The notes beneath the pieces are model-generated. The model saw only the letters and a program-made list of their open reading frames with translations, searched no databases and was not told the DNA's origin. Below, piece by piece: positions 34,241 through 43,249 of a DNA stretch of 64,000 nt. The position numbers and the translations under genes were made by a program. The DNA comes from Mollicutes bacterium (lineage in GTDB: Bacteria; Bacillota_I; Bacilli_A; Izemoplasmatales; Izemoplasmataceae), in the NCBI GenBank assembly GCA_003554025.1, contig PWFC01000039.1:91872-155871 (forward strand), given 5' to 3'. Every line of letters starts with the position of its first letter. The first letter of the stretch is position 1.

Positions 34241-35251
34241 ATGCCGTTATTGTTTTTCTTCTTAGTAATGCTGGTCTTCATCGACCACGCCATCAAATAC
34301 AAACGCCAATCGTTAATCTATTACAAAAACAAGCACCGTTTTTCCGTTGTCGTCGCCATTGTGCAATACAGTTATTACATCGAGAAACTTTTTGAATTTG
34401 CCAGGGAATCCGCACACGAGTTCATCTTCGTTGATGTTAACGGCTCCTTGCCGGATTATCCCGACGATGTACGCGTGTTCGAGGTGAACCAATACATCGA
34501 CCCCGAGGATCCAAACGCCAAGACCAAACTCCTTGAAAAAGCTTACAAAGAAGGTTATGAGCACACCGAAAACGAGTTTCTGTTGTTTTTGGACGCCGAT
34601 TTGCACTTTGAGAATTATAAGATTTTAAAACACATGGCCAACAATCTCGTTGAGCATCAAGTATACACCCTGAAAGAGACGTATCCTTTCCGCGATTACA
34701 ACCAAGGGTACAAACTGTTCTTTGACTTTTTCCGGGAGATGAATGTCTCTTCCGATCGTTTGAACCACTCGTTTTTTGCGGTGAAGCGCAAGACGTTCGA
34801 GCTTCCCGGGTGTCAGGCGAAACTTTACGACTGCACCGAGGATTTTGAAGAGGACATTGAACGGAAAAACATCAGCATTGTCCACATTGACCACAACCAT
34901 TCCGTACGAAAAGGGGAAGTCGAAGCCGACCTCAAGTCCTTTTTGCGGCGGTGGATCGACCAATTCGCCAAACGGAAGGAGAACATCGGCATTCAGAAAA
35001 TGCTGCTTTTCCTTTTAGCCCTCCACGGGTTTTATTTCGCCATCGTTTACGATTTCAGCGTTTTGAATCTGGCGTTGCTCGCGATGGTGCATGCCGCGCT
35101 TTATTTGCTTTCAAGACGCGACATGAAACAGCATCCGCTGCAGTTTGTGTTTATCCCTTTTTACATGCTGTTTTTTGATGTATTCTTTCTTTGGGGCGGT
35201 CTCAAGCGGCTCTTCCTTCGAAAAATTCGAAAAGAAGAGGCCCGCAGTTGA
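34241..35251 (+). CDS. GT2-type membrane glycosyltransferase
   Basis: A 336-residue protein: an N-terminal membrane helix (1-15), a glycosyltransferase family 2-like domain with LLFLDADLHF (DxD metal site, near residue 125), and two to three membrane helices at 245-325. The arrangement resembles carotenoid or lipid glycosyltransferases of the CrtQ group. The acceptor is likely a lipid. ATG 34241 follows AGGAGGGG; the frame extends 18 codons upstream without a site. The next gene starts at a TTG within its stop (TTGA), so both proteins are translated together. Confidence 0.78.
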   Translation: MPLLFFFLVMLVFIDHAIKYKRQSLIYYKNKHRFSVVVAIVQYSYYIEKLFEFARESAHEFIFVDVNGSLPDYPDDVRVFEVNQYIDPEDPNAKTKLLEKAYKEGYEHTENEFLLFLDADLHFENYKILKHMANNLVEHQVYTLKETYPFRDYNQGYKLFFDFFREMNVSSDRLNHSFFAVKRKTFELPGCQAKLYDCTEDFEEDIERKNISIVHIDHNHSVRKGEVEADLKSFLRRWIDQFAKRKENIGIQKMLLFLLALHGFYFAIVYDFSVLNLALLAMVHAALYLLSRRDMKQHPLQFVFIPFYMLFFDVFFLWGGLKRLFLRKIRKEEARS

Positions 35252-36135
35252 ACGCCTTTTTGTTTCAAAACCTTCGCGACACCAACTATTTTGAAGGGTT
35301 TTACGTACGATTTTTCGATAGGGAACACACGGTGAATATCGCGTGCATTTTCGCAGTGACGTTCAACGAAGAAGACCCCCATGCGTTTTTACAGGTTTTC
35401 GACGGATTGAAACGTGAAAACCGTTACCACCGTTATCCGCTTTCCGCGTTTTCTTTTGAAAACGGCGTGTTGACCCTTGAAAACAACACACTCACGACAA
35501 AAGGCATGAAAATTGATACCGAAACGTGCAAACTGAGTGTCGAGTTTACCAAAAAGACTTCCCCTCCGCACAAAAGCGCGATGGGATTTTTGCGGAAATT
35601 TCCCCTTCAGTGCCATCAAGATGTTATTTTCATAAACGGCGAGGGCGAGGCGACGTTTCAAAGAGAAGACATGTCGCTTAAAGTTCGCGGGAAAGTCTAT
35701 ATGGAGACAACGTATGGAAAATCCTTTCCGCGTCGTTGGCTGTGGTTGCAGGCCAACGCCTTCAAGGCTTCAAACGCATCTTTGAGCGTAGCGGGTGGCA
35801 GCGTGCCCTTTTTGTGCTTCCAACCGTTCGCATTCTTCGTTCTGTTGACGCACAAAAACAAAACGTATCGTTTTGCGACCTATAACGCGTCTACGCTCAA
35901 AATCTCGCAAGAACATGGTACGATGAAAGTAACGGTACGCAAAGGAAGACTCCGTTTGGAACTATTTGTCTCTCCAAGTCAAGCGACAACTTTGCTGGGT
36001 CCTTCGGACGATGGAAAGATGGACCGCGAAGTATACGAAACCTTGGACGCAAAAGTTGCTTTAACCTTGAAGAAAGGTTCCACCATTTTGCTTGAGGACA
36101 AGGCGGAACACGCCGGCCTCGAGTGGATGTTATAA
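35248..36135 (+). CDS. Tocopherol-cyclase-family protein
   Basis: A 295-residue protein of the tocopherol cyclase-like family. YFEGFYVRFF near residue 12 and KSFPRRWLWLQANAF near residue 165 are the two hallmark segments, with DPHAFLQVFDG between them and AGLEWM at the end. In plants and cyanobacteria the family closes the chromanol ring of vitamin E; heterotrophic bacteria carry homologues of unknown role. The TTG start at 35248 overlaps the glycosyltransferase stop and has AGAAGAGG upstream; no ATG gives a full N-terminal motif. It may modify or bind a lipid made or glycosylated by the neighbour. Function not known. Confidence 0.78.
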   Translation: MNAFLFQNLRDTNYFEGFYVRFFDREHTVNIACIFAVTFNEEDPHAFLQVFDGLKRENRYHRYPLSAFSFENGVLTLENNTLTTKGMKIDTETCKLSVEFTKKTSPPHKSAMGFLRKFPLQCHQDVIFINGEGEATFQREDMSLKVRGKVYMETTYGKSFPRRWLWLQANAFKASNASLSVAGGSVPFLCFQPFAFFVLLTHKNKTYRFATYNASTLKISQEHGTMKVTVRKGRLRLELFVSPSQATTLLGPSDDGKMDREVYETLDAKVALTLKKGSTILLEDKAEHAGLEWML

Positions 36136-36136
36136 T
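36128..36136 (+). promoter_or_regulatory. Extended -10 promoter of the aldo/keto reductase gene
   Basis: TGTTATAAT, overlapping the stop codon of the previous gene, 19 bases before ATG 36156; no clear -35. Confidence 0.55.
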
Positions 36137-36155
36137 AGTAAAGGAAGGTGTTATC

Positions 36156-36980
36156 ATGAAAAAAGTCACGTTGAACAACGGCGTTGAAATGCCCGCACTC
36201 GGACTCGGAACGTTTCGAAGCAAAGACGAGAACGCCTACAATGCCGTCTTGCACGCCATCAAATCGGGCTATCGCCTCATCGACACCGCCGCGATTTATG
36301 GCAACGAAGAGGAAGTCGGACGCGCCATTCGCGATTCCGGCGTGAAAAGGGAAGACCTTTTCATCACGACGAAACTTTGGTGGGCCGACCATGGGTATCT
36401 CTCGGCAAAGAAGGCCTTGAAGAAATCCCTGAAACGTTTGGGGCTTGATTATGTCGATCTCTACCTAATTCACTGGCCCAAGGATTACAGCGACAACAAG
36501 GATTCCTATCAAGCGATGGAAGATTTGTATTTCGAAGGTTACACCCGCGCCATCGGCGTCAGCAACTTCTCGTTCCATCACCTCGAACACTTGCTTGAGG
36601 ATGCGGAAATCGTTCCGCAAGTCAACCAAGTCGAGACCCATCTTTATTTGCAAAACTACAAGCTTCAGGAGTTCTGCATGAAGCGCGGCATCTATCTAGA
36701 AGCGTACGCGCCCTTGATGAGCAACGAAATCAAAACGCTTTTGCAAGACGAAACCGTCAGCAAAATCGCCAAAAAACACGGAAAAACCAATCCGCAAATC
36801 GCGCTACGCTTTTTGAACCAGCGTGAAATCGTCGCCATCCCGAAATCCGAAAACGCCCAGCGCATCGAAGAGAACTTCGCCATTTTCGATTTCGAACTCG
36901 ACGATGAGGACATGAAAGAACTCTTCTCCTTGAACAAGGCCAAAAAGACCTTCCCCGACCCCGACAATTTCCTAATCTGA
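36156..36980 (+). CDS. Aldo/keto reductase
   Basis: A 274-residue AKR of the 5-family type (2,5-diketo-gluconate reductase-like). The catalytic tetrad is visible: D and Y in DTAAIYGNE, K in TTKLWW, H in LIHWPKD. IPKSENAQRIEENF is the NADPH-binding signature. It reduces small carbonyls such as methylglyoxal or keto-sugars. AAGGAAGG precedes ATG by 7 bases. It appears to be monocistronic. Confidence 0.92.
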   Translation: MKKVTLNNGVEMPALGLGTFRSKDENAYNAVLHAIKSGYRLIDTAAIYGNEEEVGRAIRDSGVKREDLFITTKLWWADHGYLSAKKALKKSLKRLGLDYVDLYLIHWPKDYSDNKDSYQAMEDLYFEGYTRAIGVSNFSFHHLEHLLEDAEIVPQVNQVETHLYLQNYKLQEFCMKRGIYLEAYAPLMSNEIKTLLQDETVSKIAKKHGKTNPQIALRFLNQREIVAIPKSENAQRIEENFAIFDFELDDEDMKELFSLNKAKKTFPDPDNFLI

Positions 36981-37005
36981 CCCCGAGAGAGAAACGAGGT
37001 GTAGC

Positions 37006-38412
37006 ATGAGCATAATCCTAATGAATACTTTGTTTTGGCCCCCAAGTCCGCTCACTGTGGTGTTTGCGGTGTTGGTTGTGATTTTGGCGACCATCACCGT
37101 TTTCCGCATGCGCGCAATCAAACTTTATCGGAACATGGTGTTTTTAGACGATTTGACCGAACTGAAAAAGAGCACATACCTAGAGCAATATTTCGCCGAT
37201 TCTTTGCCGGATTTCGATTCTGATGTGTCGATGTATTATTTGAACATCGACAACTTCAAAAATTACAACGACCTCTTTGGCATCAATTTGACCAACCGCC
37301 TGCTTTTCAAATTCGCAAGACGGCTAGAGGAGTTGAGCGCTCCTTATAAGCACGTATACCGCGTCCATTCGGACCGCTTCATCCTATTGCATCCGAAACA
37401 AGAACGCGAGGCCTTCACAAATCGTTTGCTTGCGAGGCTCAAGGAGCCTTTTGAAGTCGACGATTACGAAATCCGACTGACCGTGTCCGGCGGACGCTAC
37501 GATTTGCCGGAGAAAAGGCCTCGCTACTACGAATGCGTTTTTAGAAGCGAACTCGCTTTGCAAGAGGCGAAAACCGGCGGCAAAGACCGCATCGTGGCGT
37601 ATTCGAGTGAAATGCGCCGCGAAAACCAGGATTCGTTTAGGATGTTTCAGTCGATCAAAGACGCGCTCAAAAACGAGCTGTTCTATTTGGAGTTTCAACC
37701 CATCGTCGATTTGAGCACCGAAAAGCCCGTGGGGCTCGAATCCCTGATCCGCATCCAAGACAAATACAAAATCCATTTTCCTTCAGACATCATCCAATAC
37801 GCCGAAAGATACAACATGATCGAAGACATCGACCGCTATGTGGTCGACAAATCCTTGCAGGGTTTCAAACAAATATTAGAGGCCGATGTGCCGATTGAGT
37901 TTCTCTCCATCAACATTTCCTCAAAAGAGATTTACAACCCCACCTTCATCGATTATCTTGCGGCCAAGACCAAAGAATACGGTCTTGACCCAAAGCGCAT
38001 CGTGATTGAATTCACCGAAACCACCGACCCGCGGGGATTAGAAGAGGAAACAACCTTCATCGGAAAGCTTCGAGCGAAAAATTACAACGTCGCCATCGAC
38101 GATTTTGGCACCGGGTATTCTTCGCTCATGCGTCTTTCGAAAAACCAAATCGACCGCATCAAAATCGACAGGATGTTCATCCATAATATCGCCACCGACA
38201 AAAACAACCGCGCTTTGGTCGAAACGATGGTCAAACTTGCCGAAAAGTTCGGCATCGCGACCATCGTCGAAGGAATCGAACTGCCCGAAGATTATGAAAT
38301 CATCAAAAAGATGCCTGTGCAGTTTGCGCAAGGGTATTTGTTTCACCGTCCAATGCGTCTTGCGGCCGTATTTGAAAAGTTTTCGACAAAACAAGATAGT
38401 ACACAAACATAA
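37006..38412 (+). CDS. Degenerate GGDEF plus EAL c-di-GMP phosphodiesterase
   Basis: A 468-residue protein with one N-terminal membrane helix (about 18-35), a GGDEF-like domain (50-200) and an EAL domain (210-460). The cyclase motif is RVHSDRFIL instead of GGDEF, so it cannot make c-di-GMP but may bind GTP. The EAL domain keeps its catalytic residues: GLESLIRIQ (E of the EAL motif), NISS, EFTET, DDFGTGYSS, KIDRMFI and EGIE. Probably a c-di-GMP-degrading enzyme with a regulatory pseudo-GGDEF domain. GAGG precedes ATG 37006. The end lacks a strong terminator. Confidence 0.9.
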   Translation: MSIILMNTLFWPPSPLTVVFAVLVVILATITVFRMRAIKLYRNMVFLDDLTELKKSTYLEQYFADSLPDFDSDVSMYYLNIDNFKNYNDLFGINLTNRLLFKFARRLEELSAPYKHVYRVHSDRFILLHPKQEREAFTNRLLARLKEPFEVDDYEIRLTVSGGRYDLPEKRPRYYECVFRSELALQEAKTGGKDRIVAYSSEMRRENQDSFRMFQSIKDALKNELFYLEFQPIVDLSTEKPVGLESLIRIQDKYKIHFPSDIIQYAERYNMIEDIDRYVVDKSLQGFKQILEADVPIEFLSINISSKEIYNPTFIDYLAAKTKEYGLDPKRIVIEFTETTDPRGLEEETTFIGKLRAKNYNVAIDDFGTGYSSLMRLSKNQIDRIKIDRMFIHNIATDKNNRALVETMVKLAEKFGIATIVEGIELPEDYEIIKKMPVQFAQGYLFHRPMRLAAVFEKFSTKQDSTQT

Positions 38413-38453
38413 TTTGTTTTGTGCGTGTTTCTTGCTGAATGAACGCCTTCGGA

Positions 38454-38482
38454 TTGTTTTTTGAGTTTTCCTATGCTATGAT
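38454..38482 (+). promoter_or_regulatory. Promoter of the DUF2188 gene
   Basis: TTGTTT (38454-38459), 17 bases, TATGAT (38477-38482) with an extended TGC. Confidence 0.7.
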
Positions 38483-38536
38483 TTATAGTAAGAATAAAGG
38501 CGTTTCACGAGAAAATGTGAAAAGAGGAGAGATGTT

Positions 38537-38869
38537 ATGGAATTCTTGAAGAAACTGTTTGGTCGCAAGAAAAAAGCGCAGAAAGCGCAACCGGCACCCG
38601 AAAAGCCCAAAGAAAAAGAACCGCGCGATGTCAGTTTGGAAGAAGTCGAAAAAGATCTTGACGACGTAAAAGAGGTAGAGGCGCAAGCTACTGAAGAAAA
38701 ACCCGTCTACCACATCAAAAAGCATTCCGACGGTTGGCAAATCATCAAAGAAAACGCAACCAAGGCGTATCGTGTCTTCAACTACCAAAAAGAAGCCATC
38801 GAGTTCGCCGACAAGGAAAATCTTGAATATCTCGTATACAAAGCCGATGGAACGTTAAGGGAAAAATAA
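38537..38869 (+). CDS. DUF2188-domain protein with charged N-terminal segment
   Basis: A 110-residue soluble protein. Residues 1-55 are low complexity, rich in lysine, proline and glutamate. Residues 57-108 form a small domain with the pattern of DUF2188 (VYHIKKHSDGWQIIKE, then FNYQKEAIEFA), a short alpha/beta module of unknown function. GAGGAG lies 9 bases before ATG. The stop codon is inside a 34-base perfect palindrome that ends the transcript. Confidence 0.78.
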   Translation: MEFLKKLFGRKKKAQKAQPAPEKPKEKEPRDVSLEEVEKDLDDVKEVEAQATEEKPVYHIKKHSDGWQIIKENATKAYRVFNYQKEAIEFADKENLEYLVYKADGTLREK

Positions 38870-38896
38870 AACCTACGGGCCCGTAGGTTTTATTTT
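38863..38896. terminator. Perfect 34-base palindrome, terminator
   Basis: Two 17-base arms (AAAATAAAACCTACGGG and its exact complement) meet with no spacer; the A-run and T-run allow termination in both directions. It contains the stop codon of the DUF2188 gene. Confidence 0.85.
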
Positions 38897-38908
38897 TGCC
38901 CCGATACA

Positions 38909-38921
38909 TGACAGTTTGTCA
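38909..38921. promoter_or_regulatory. Likely TetR operator
   Basis: TGACA-GTT-TGTCA, a perfect inverted repeat 17 bases before the TetR start codon. No clear separate promoter is visible, so it may act on transcription arriving from upstream or on a weak promoter at the palindrome. Confidence 0.55.
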
Positions 38922-38937
38922 CCTCAGGAGGACATCC

Positions 38938-39552
38938 ATGCCCACAAAAACGTTTGAAGCTTTATCCCCATCCAAACAAAAACGCATTGAAGAGGCTGCA
39001 AGAACGGTCTTTTTGCGCATGCCATACGCCGAAATCACCATCAGCGCCGTCGTCGAAGCCGCCGCCATTCCAAGAGGCAGTTTCTATCAGTATTTCGACG
39101 ACTTAGAAGACCTTTACGCCCATCTTTTTGAACAATCTCTCTCGGCGTATGAGGACATGCTTTACACAAGACTTCGTCAAAGCGAAGAGAAGTCGGTGTT
39201 CGATTATTACCGCACGTCGTTTGCCAAAGACTATCGTTATTTGAAGGATTCCGAGTTTCACGCGACGATTCGGAAATTCATACGTGAACGGCAAGGGTTA
39301 GGGTTTGACATCGACTATTTCGAACGTCGCCGCGATCGTTTTTTCCAATATCTTTACCGCCGTTTCAGGGAAACGGGTCTTCAATCTTTTAAAGAAGAGG
39401 ATTGTTTGAAAATCTTTCGATTGCTTGCACATCTTAAAATGCAGTTCATCCAAAAAGTTCTTCGCGACGAGGCGCGTTACAGCGAGGCGTACAACGATTT
39501 TCTCTTTTTCGTCGATTTGATTGAAAGAGGCGCAAGGGAGGAATCAAAATGA
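38938..39552 (+). CDS. TetR/AcrR family transcriptional regulator
   Basis: A 204-residue TetR regulator. The DNA-binding domain fills residues 10-55 with AEITISAVVEAAAIPRGSFYQYF read as the HTH segments ITISAVVEAAAI and PRGSFYQYFDD; the remainder is an all-helical ligand domain. AGGAGG lies 6 bases before ATG 38938. Its stop overlaps the start of the second ABC exporter (ATGA), and a palindrome lies in its 5' region, so it likely represses its own exporter operon and responds to an exported compound. Confidence 0.9.
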   Translation: MPTKTFEALSPSKQKRIEEAARTVFLRMPYAEITISAVVEAAAIPRGSFYQYFDDLEDLYAHLFEQSLSAYEDMLYTRLRQSEEKSVFDYYRTSFAKDYRYLKDSEFHATIRKFIRERQGLGFDIDYFERRRDRFFQYLYRRFRETGLQSFKEEDCLKIFRLLAHLKMQFIQKVLRDEARYSEAYNDFLFFVDLIERGAREESK

Positions 39553-41342
39553 GCCATATATTGAAACTGTTGCGCTATGCGACGCCATACAAAGGGTATA
39601 TTTTGATATCCGTCGCGACGATGTTCGTGCAAGTGTTCGTGAGCTTTTACATCCCGTTTTTGATGATCGACATCATCGACGTCGCTTTGCCCGAACGGGC
39701 GTTTGACACGGTGCTCAATACGGCCTTCATCATGCTCGGGCTTGCCCTTTTGGGCATTGCAAGCGGCGTTGTCAACACTTATACCTCGCAATACATAAGC
39801 CAATACGCGACGGCTTCGCTTCGGTTGGATTTGTTTCGGAAAATCCAGGAACTCTCCTTTAAAAACGTTGACGATTTCAAGGCGTCGCGCTTGATCACCA
39901 ACGCCACAAACGACGTGCTTCGTGTGCAGATGTTCTTCACGATGATGTTGCGCATTGTCATCCGCGCGCCGCTTATGATCGTGATGGGCCTGATTCTCGC
40001 GCTAAGAACTTCGCTTTTGCTCAGCCAAGTATTCTACATCACTATGCCGCTTTTGGTTATTGCGGTGGTGATTCTCATGATCAACGCTTATCCCCGCTTC
40101 AAAAAAGTGCAATACGCGCTTGACGATTTGAACAACGTCGTGTTGGAAAACGCCAATTCGCCTCAAGTCATCAAATCGTTCGTCACGCAGCCTCAGGAAA
40201 GCGGCCGTTTCGAACGTACGAACGAAAATTACCGAAAAGCCAATACGGGCGCGGAGACGGTCATGGCCTTCGCCGACCCGGTCATCAACTTCATTTTCAC
40301 AACCGGCGTGTCGCTCATCTTGTTTTTCGGGGCTTATTATATGCTGCAAGGCGAGTTCATCAGTCCGCTTGGCATCCCGCAAGTGGGGATTTTGATGGCG
40401 TTCAATCAGTATAGCCAGCAGATTTTGGTCGGCTTGATGATGTTTGCGATGATTATGATTTTCCTGAGCCGGGCCAACGTCAGCGCGGCCCGTATCAACG
40501 AAATATTTTCCGCGAATATCGACTTGAAAAACCCGAAAGACCCCATCGACCGCCCGATTCGGGGCGAAATCGCGTTTGAAGACGTGAGCTTCGGCTACGG
40601 AAACGGCGGCAACCAGGTCGTCGAAGGGGTGAATTTCACCATCGCCAAAGGGGAAATGGTCGGCATCATCGGTTCGACCGGCAGCGGCAAAAGCACTTTG
40701 GTGCATCTCATTCCGAGGCTTTATGATCCCACAAGAGGCAAGGTCCTCCTAGACGGCATATCCGCCGACCGCTACGATCTCAAACGCCTGCGCGAGAGCA
40801 TAGGCTTTGTTACCCAAAACGCCACAATCTTCAGCGGGTCCATCGCGACGAACATCCGCCAGGGCAAAGAAGACGCCAACTACGACAATTTGGAAGAAGC
40901 TGCGCAAAAGGCTTTATTGCATACGTTTATCCACGACCAAGACGACCATTACAACTATCTCGTCCGCAGCAAAGGCGTCAATCTAAGCGGCGGGCAGAAG
41001 CAAAGACTCTCGATTGCGCGCGCGCTGATCAAGCGCCCGCCGATTTTGATTTTCGACGACGCCACAAGCGCCGTCGACGCCCAAAGCGAACGAAGCATTC
41101 TCGCCCATATCGACGACCTCCCCTACGACCCGACGCTCCTTTTGATTTCTCAAAAGGTCGCCACGGTCCGTAGAATGGACAAAATCATCGTCTTGAACAA
41201 CGAAGGGCGCATCGACGGGGTCGGAACCCATGAACGCTTGATGGAAACCAGTCCCGTATACCAAGAGATTGCGGCCAGCCAGCTGGATTTGGGAGGTGAG
41301 CGCCGTGAGCGATCCGAAGATTCTTACCAAACGGGAACTTAA
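39549..41342 (+). CDS. ABC exporter half-transporter 2A (degenerate catalytic site)
   Basis: A 597-residue ABC half-exporter: membrane domain 1-310 and nucleotide-binding domain from 335. Walker A GSTGSGKS (near 374), signature LSGGQKQR (near 478), Walker B LIFDDATSAVD (near 502) with D replacing the catalytic E, and a Q in the switch position (LISQKVAT instead of AHR). These two changes mark it as the non-catalytic half. It starts inside the TetR stop and ends 38 bases inside the partner gene, so three proteins are coupled in translation. Confidence 0.93.
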   Translation: MSHILKLLRYATPYKGYILISVATMFVQVFVSFYIPFLMIDIIDVALPERAFDTVLNTAFIMLGLALLGIASGVVNTYTSQYISQYATASLRLDLFRKIQELSFKNVDDFKASRLITNATNDVLRVQMFFTMMLRIVIRAPLMIVMGLILALRTSLLLSQVFYITMPLLVIAVVILMINAYPRFKKVQYALDDLNNVVLENANSPQVIKSFVTQPQESGRFERTNENYRKANTGAETVMAFADPVINFIFTTGVSLILFFGAYYMLQGEFISPLGIPQVGILMAFNQYSQQILVGLMMFAMIMIFLSRANVSAARINEIFSANIDLKNPKDPIDRPIRGEIAFEDVSFGYGNGGNQVVEGVNFTIAKGEMVGIIGSTGSGKSTLVHLIPRLYDPTRGKVLLDGISADRYDLKRLRESIGFVTQNATIFSGSIATNIRQGKEDANYDNLEEAAQKALLHTFIHDQDDHYNYLVRSKGVNLSGGQKQRLSIARALIKRPPILIFDDATSAVDAQSERSILAHIDDLPYDPTLLLISQKVATVRRMDKIIVLNNEGRIDGVGTHERLMETSPVYQEIAASQLDLGGERRERSEDSYQTGT

Positions 41343-43173
41343 CGAAAAACTGAAAGCGCAAATCGACCCGACCGACCCGTCGCAATCGCCCAAAAGAGGC
41401 GGCCGCATGCGCGGAAGCCCGGCGGTCGGACCGAAGCCGAAAAACATCCGCCAGACGGTGTTCCGTTTGCTTTCGTATATGGGCGTGTTCAAGTTCGCCC
41501 TGCTTTTCGTGGCGCTCGCTTTAATCGCTTCGACATTGATGTTTTTGTTGGTGCCCTTTCTTTTCAGTTTCGCTTTGGACAACCATTTTTTGCAATTCGA
41601 TTTTGAAGGGGTGTACCGCATTGCCCTGATCATCCTCTTTTTGGCCCTTTTCAACAGCATGGTCCGGTTCTTCTCAAGGTTCGTGATGGCGCGCATCTCT
41701 CAAAAAGTGGTCAAGAAGCTTCGCAGCGACGCATTTGATAAATTGATGAAAGCGCCCGTCTCCTATTACGACGAAAAAGGTAGCGGCGACATCGTCAGCC
41801 GCATATCCAACGACGTCGAACTCATCAGCAATTCGCTCGGCCAAACGGTTTTAGAGGGGATCAACTCTTCCATCGTCATTGTCGGCGCGTTCTTCTTCAT
41901 GTTTTATTTGAACTGGATGCTCGCTTTGGTCGTTGTGGCCTTTTTGCCAATCATGGTGCTTTTCACCGTAAAAATATCCAAAAAGACCCGCAAAGGCTTC
42001 AAGGAACAGCAAATCCATCTGGCCAGCCTCAACGGCATCATTGAAGAAAACGTCTCCGGTTTGAAAACCGTAAAACTTTACAACCAAGAAGAACCCTTCA
42101 TCGAAGAGTTTCGCGACGAAAACGACAAGTTGAAAAGAGCCGGCTTCATGGCGCAGTTTTTTTCAGGCCTCATTTGGCCGTTCATCCACTTTATGAACAA
42201 CTTGATCTTTCTAACCGTCATCGGCGTGGGGGCTTTTCTCCATCTTTATTTAGGAGCCGCTTTCGTCACCATCGGCCACATAGCGGGTGTATCGCAGTAT
42301 TCTCGGCAGTTCATCATGCCCATCAGCAACCTCGCACAGCTTTTCAACGCCTTGATGCAGGGCATCGCCGGCGCCGAACGCGTCTTTGAGATCATCGACG
42401 CCGAAAGCGAATACGACGCAGACGGCGAGGTTTCCATCGACACTTTGCAAGGCGAGATTGAGTTCGACGATGTGACGTTTGGCTACGATGAAGACGTCTT
42501 GGTGCTCCAAGACATCACATTCCGCGCGAAAAAAGGCGAGCTGATTGCCATCGTCGGACCAACAGGGGGCGGAAAAACGACAACTATCAAGCTTCTCAAC
42601 CGCTTCTACGATGTGCTTTCAGGCTCGATCAAGCTCGACGGTATCGACGTTCGTGAGATGAAAAAAGACGAACTCCGCAAAAAAATCGGCGTCGTGTTGC
42701 AGGATACGCACTTGTTTAAAGGCAGCGTGTTCGACAACATCCACTATGGAGACTTCGACGCCACAAAAGAAGAAGTGCTGCGCGCAAGCAAACTTGCCGG
42801 CGCGCACGACTTCATCGTCAAGCTTCCAAAAGGGTACGACACCGAAATTCATGAAGGCGGGCAAAACTTTTCCCAAGGCGAACGTCAGCTCATCAGCATC
42901 GCCCGCACCATCCTTTCCGACCCGGACTTGCTGATTTTGGACGAAGCGACCTCCAACGTCGACACGCGTACGGAAGCAAAAATCCAAGAAAGCATGAACC
43001 TTCTGATGGAAGGGCGCACAAGCATCGTCATCGCCCATCGCCTGCAAACGATTCAAAAAGCGGACAAGATTCTCGTCATACACAAAGGCCGTTTGATCGA
43101 AACGGGCACTCACGCGTCGTTGCTTGAACAAAAAGGTTTTTACCACAGCTTATACCAAGCGCAATTCGAGTAG
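41305..43173 (+). CDS. ABC exporter half-transporter 2B (catalytic half)
   Basis: A 622-residue partner. A 50-residue basic, proline- and glycine-rich cytoplasmic leader precedes the first membrane helix. Walker A GPTGGGKT (near 417), altered signature NFSQGERQL (near 521), Walker B LILDEATSNVD (near 543) with catalytic E, H-loop IAHRLQT. Start is GTG 41305 after GGGAGGTGAG; the frame continues upstream inside the previous gene, but no other site exists. Complementary defects with the preceding gene show a heterodimeric exporter. Confidence 0.92.
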   Translation: MSDPKILTKRELNEKLKAQIDPTDPSQSPKRGGRMRGSPAVGPKPKNIRQTVFRLLSYMGVFKFALLFVALALIASTLMFLLVPFLFSFALDNHFLQFDFEGVYRIALIILFLALFNSMVRFFSRFVMARISQKVVKKLRSDAFDKLMKAPVSYYDEKGSGDIVSRISNDVELISNSLGQTVLEGINSSIVIVGAFFFMFYLNWMLALVVVAFLPIMVLFTVKISKKTRKGFKEQQIHLASLNGIIEENVSGLKTVKLYNQEEPFIEEFRDENDKLKRAGFMAQFFSGLIWPFIHFMNNLIFLTVIGVGAFLHLYLGAAFVTIGHIAGVSQYSRQFIMPISNLAQLFNALMQGIAGAERVFEIIDAESEYDADGEVSIDTLQGEIEFDDVTFGYDEDVLVLQDITFRAKKGELIAIVGPTGGGKTTTIKLLNRFYDVLSGSIKLDGIDVREMKKDELRKKIGVVLQDTHLFKGSVFDNIHYGDFDATKEEVLRASKLAGAHDFIVKLPKGYDTEIHEGGQNFSQGERQLISIARTILSDPDLLILDEATSNVDTRTEAKIQESMNLLMEGRTSIVIAHRLQTIQKADKILVIHKGRLIETGTHASLLEQKGFYHSLYQAQFE

Positions 43174-43187
43174 TTTTCCGGCTCGAT

Positions 43188-43216
43188 TTGCATTTTACCG
43201 CATTATAAGCTATACT
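43188..43216 (+). promoter_or_regulatory. Promoter of the GGDEF gene
   Basis: TTGCAT (43188-43193), 17 bases, TATACT (43211-43216), 33 bases before ATG 43250. Confidence 0.7.
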
Positions 43217-43249
43217 ATACTAATTTGATGATCTCACGGGGGATAATCC

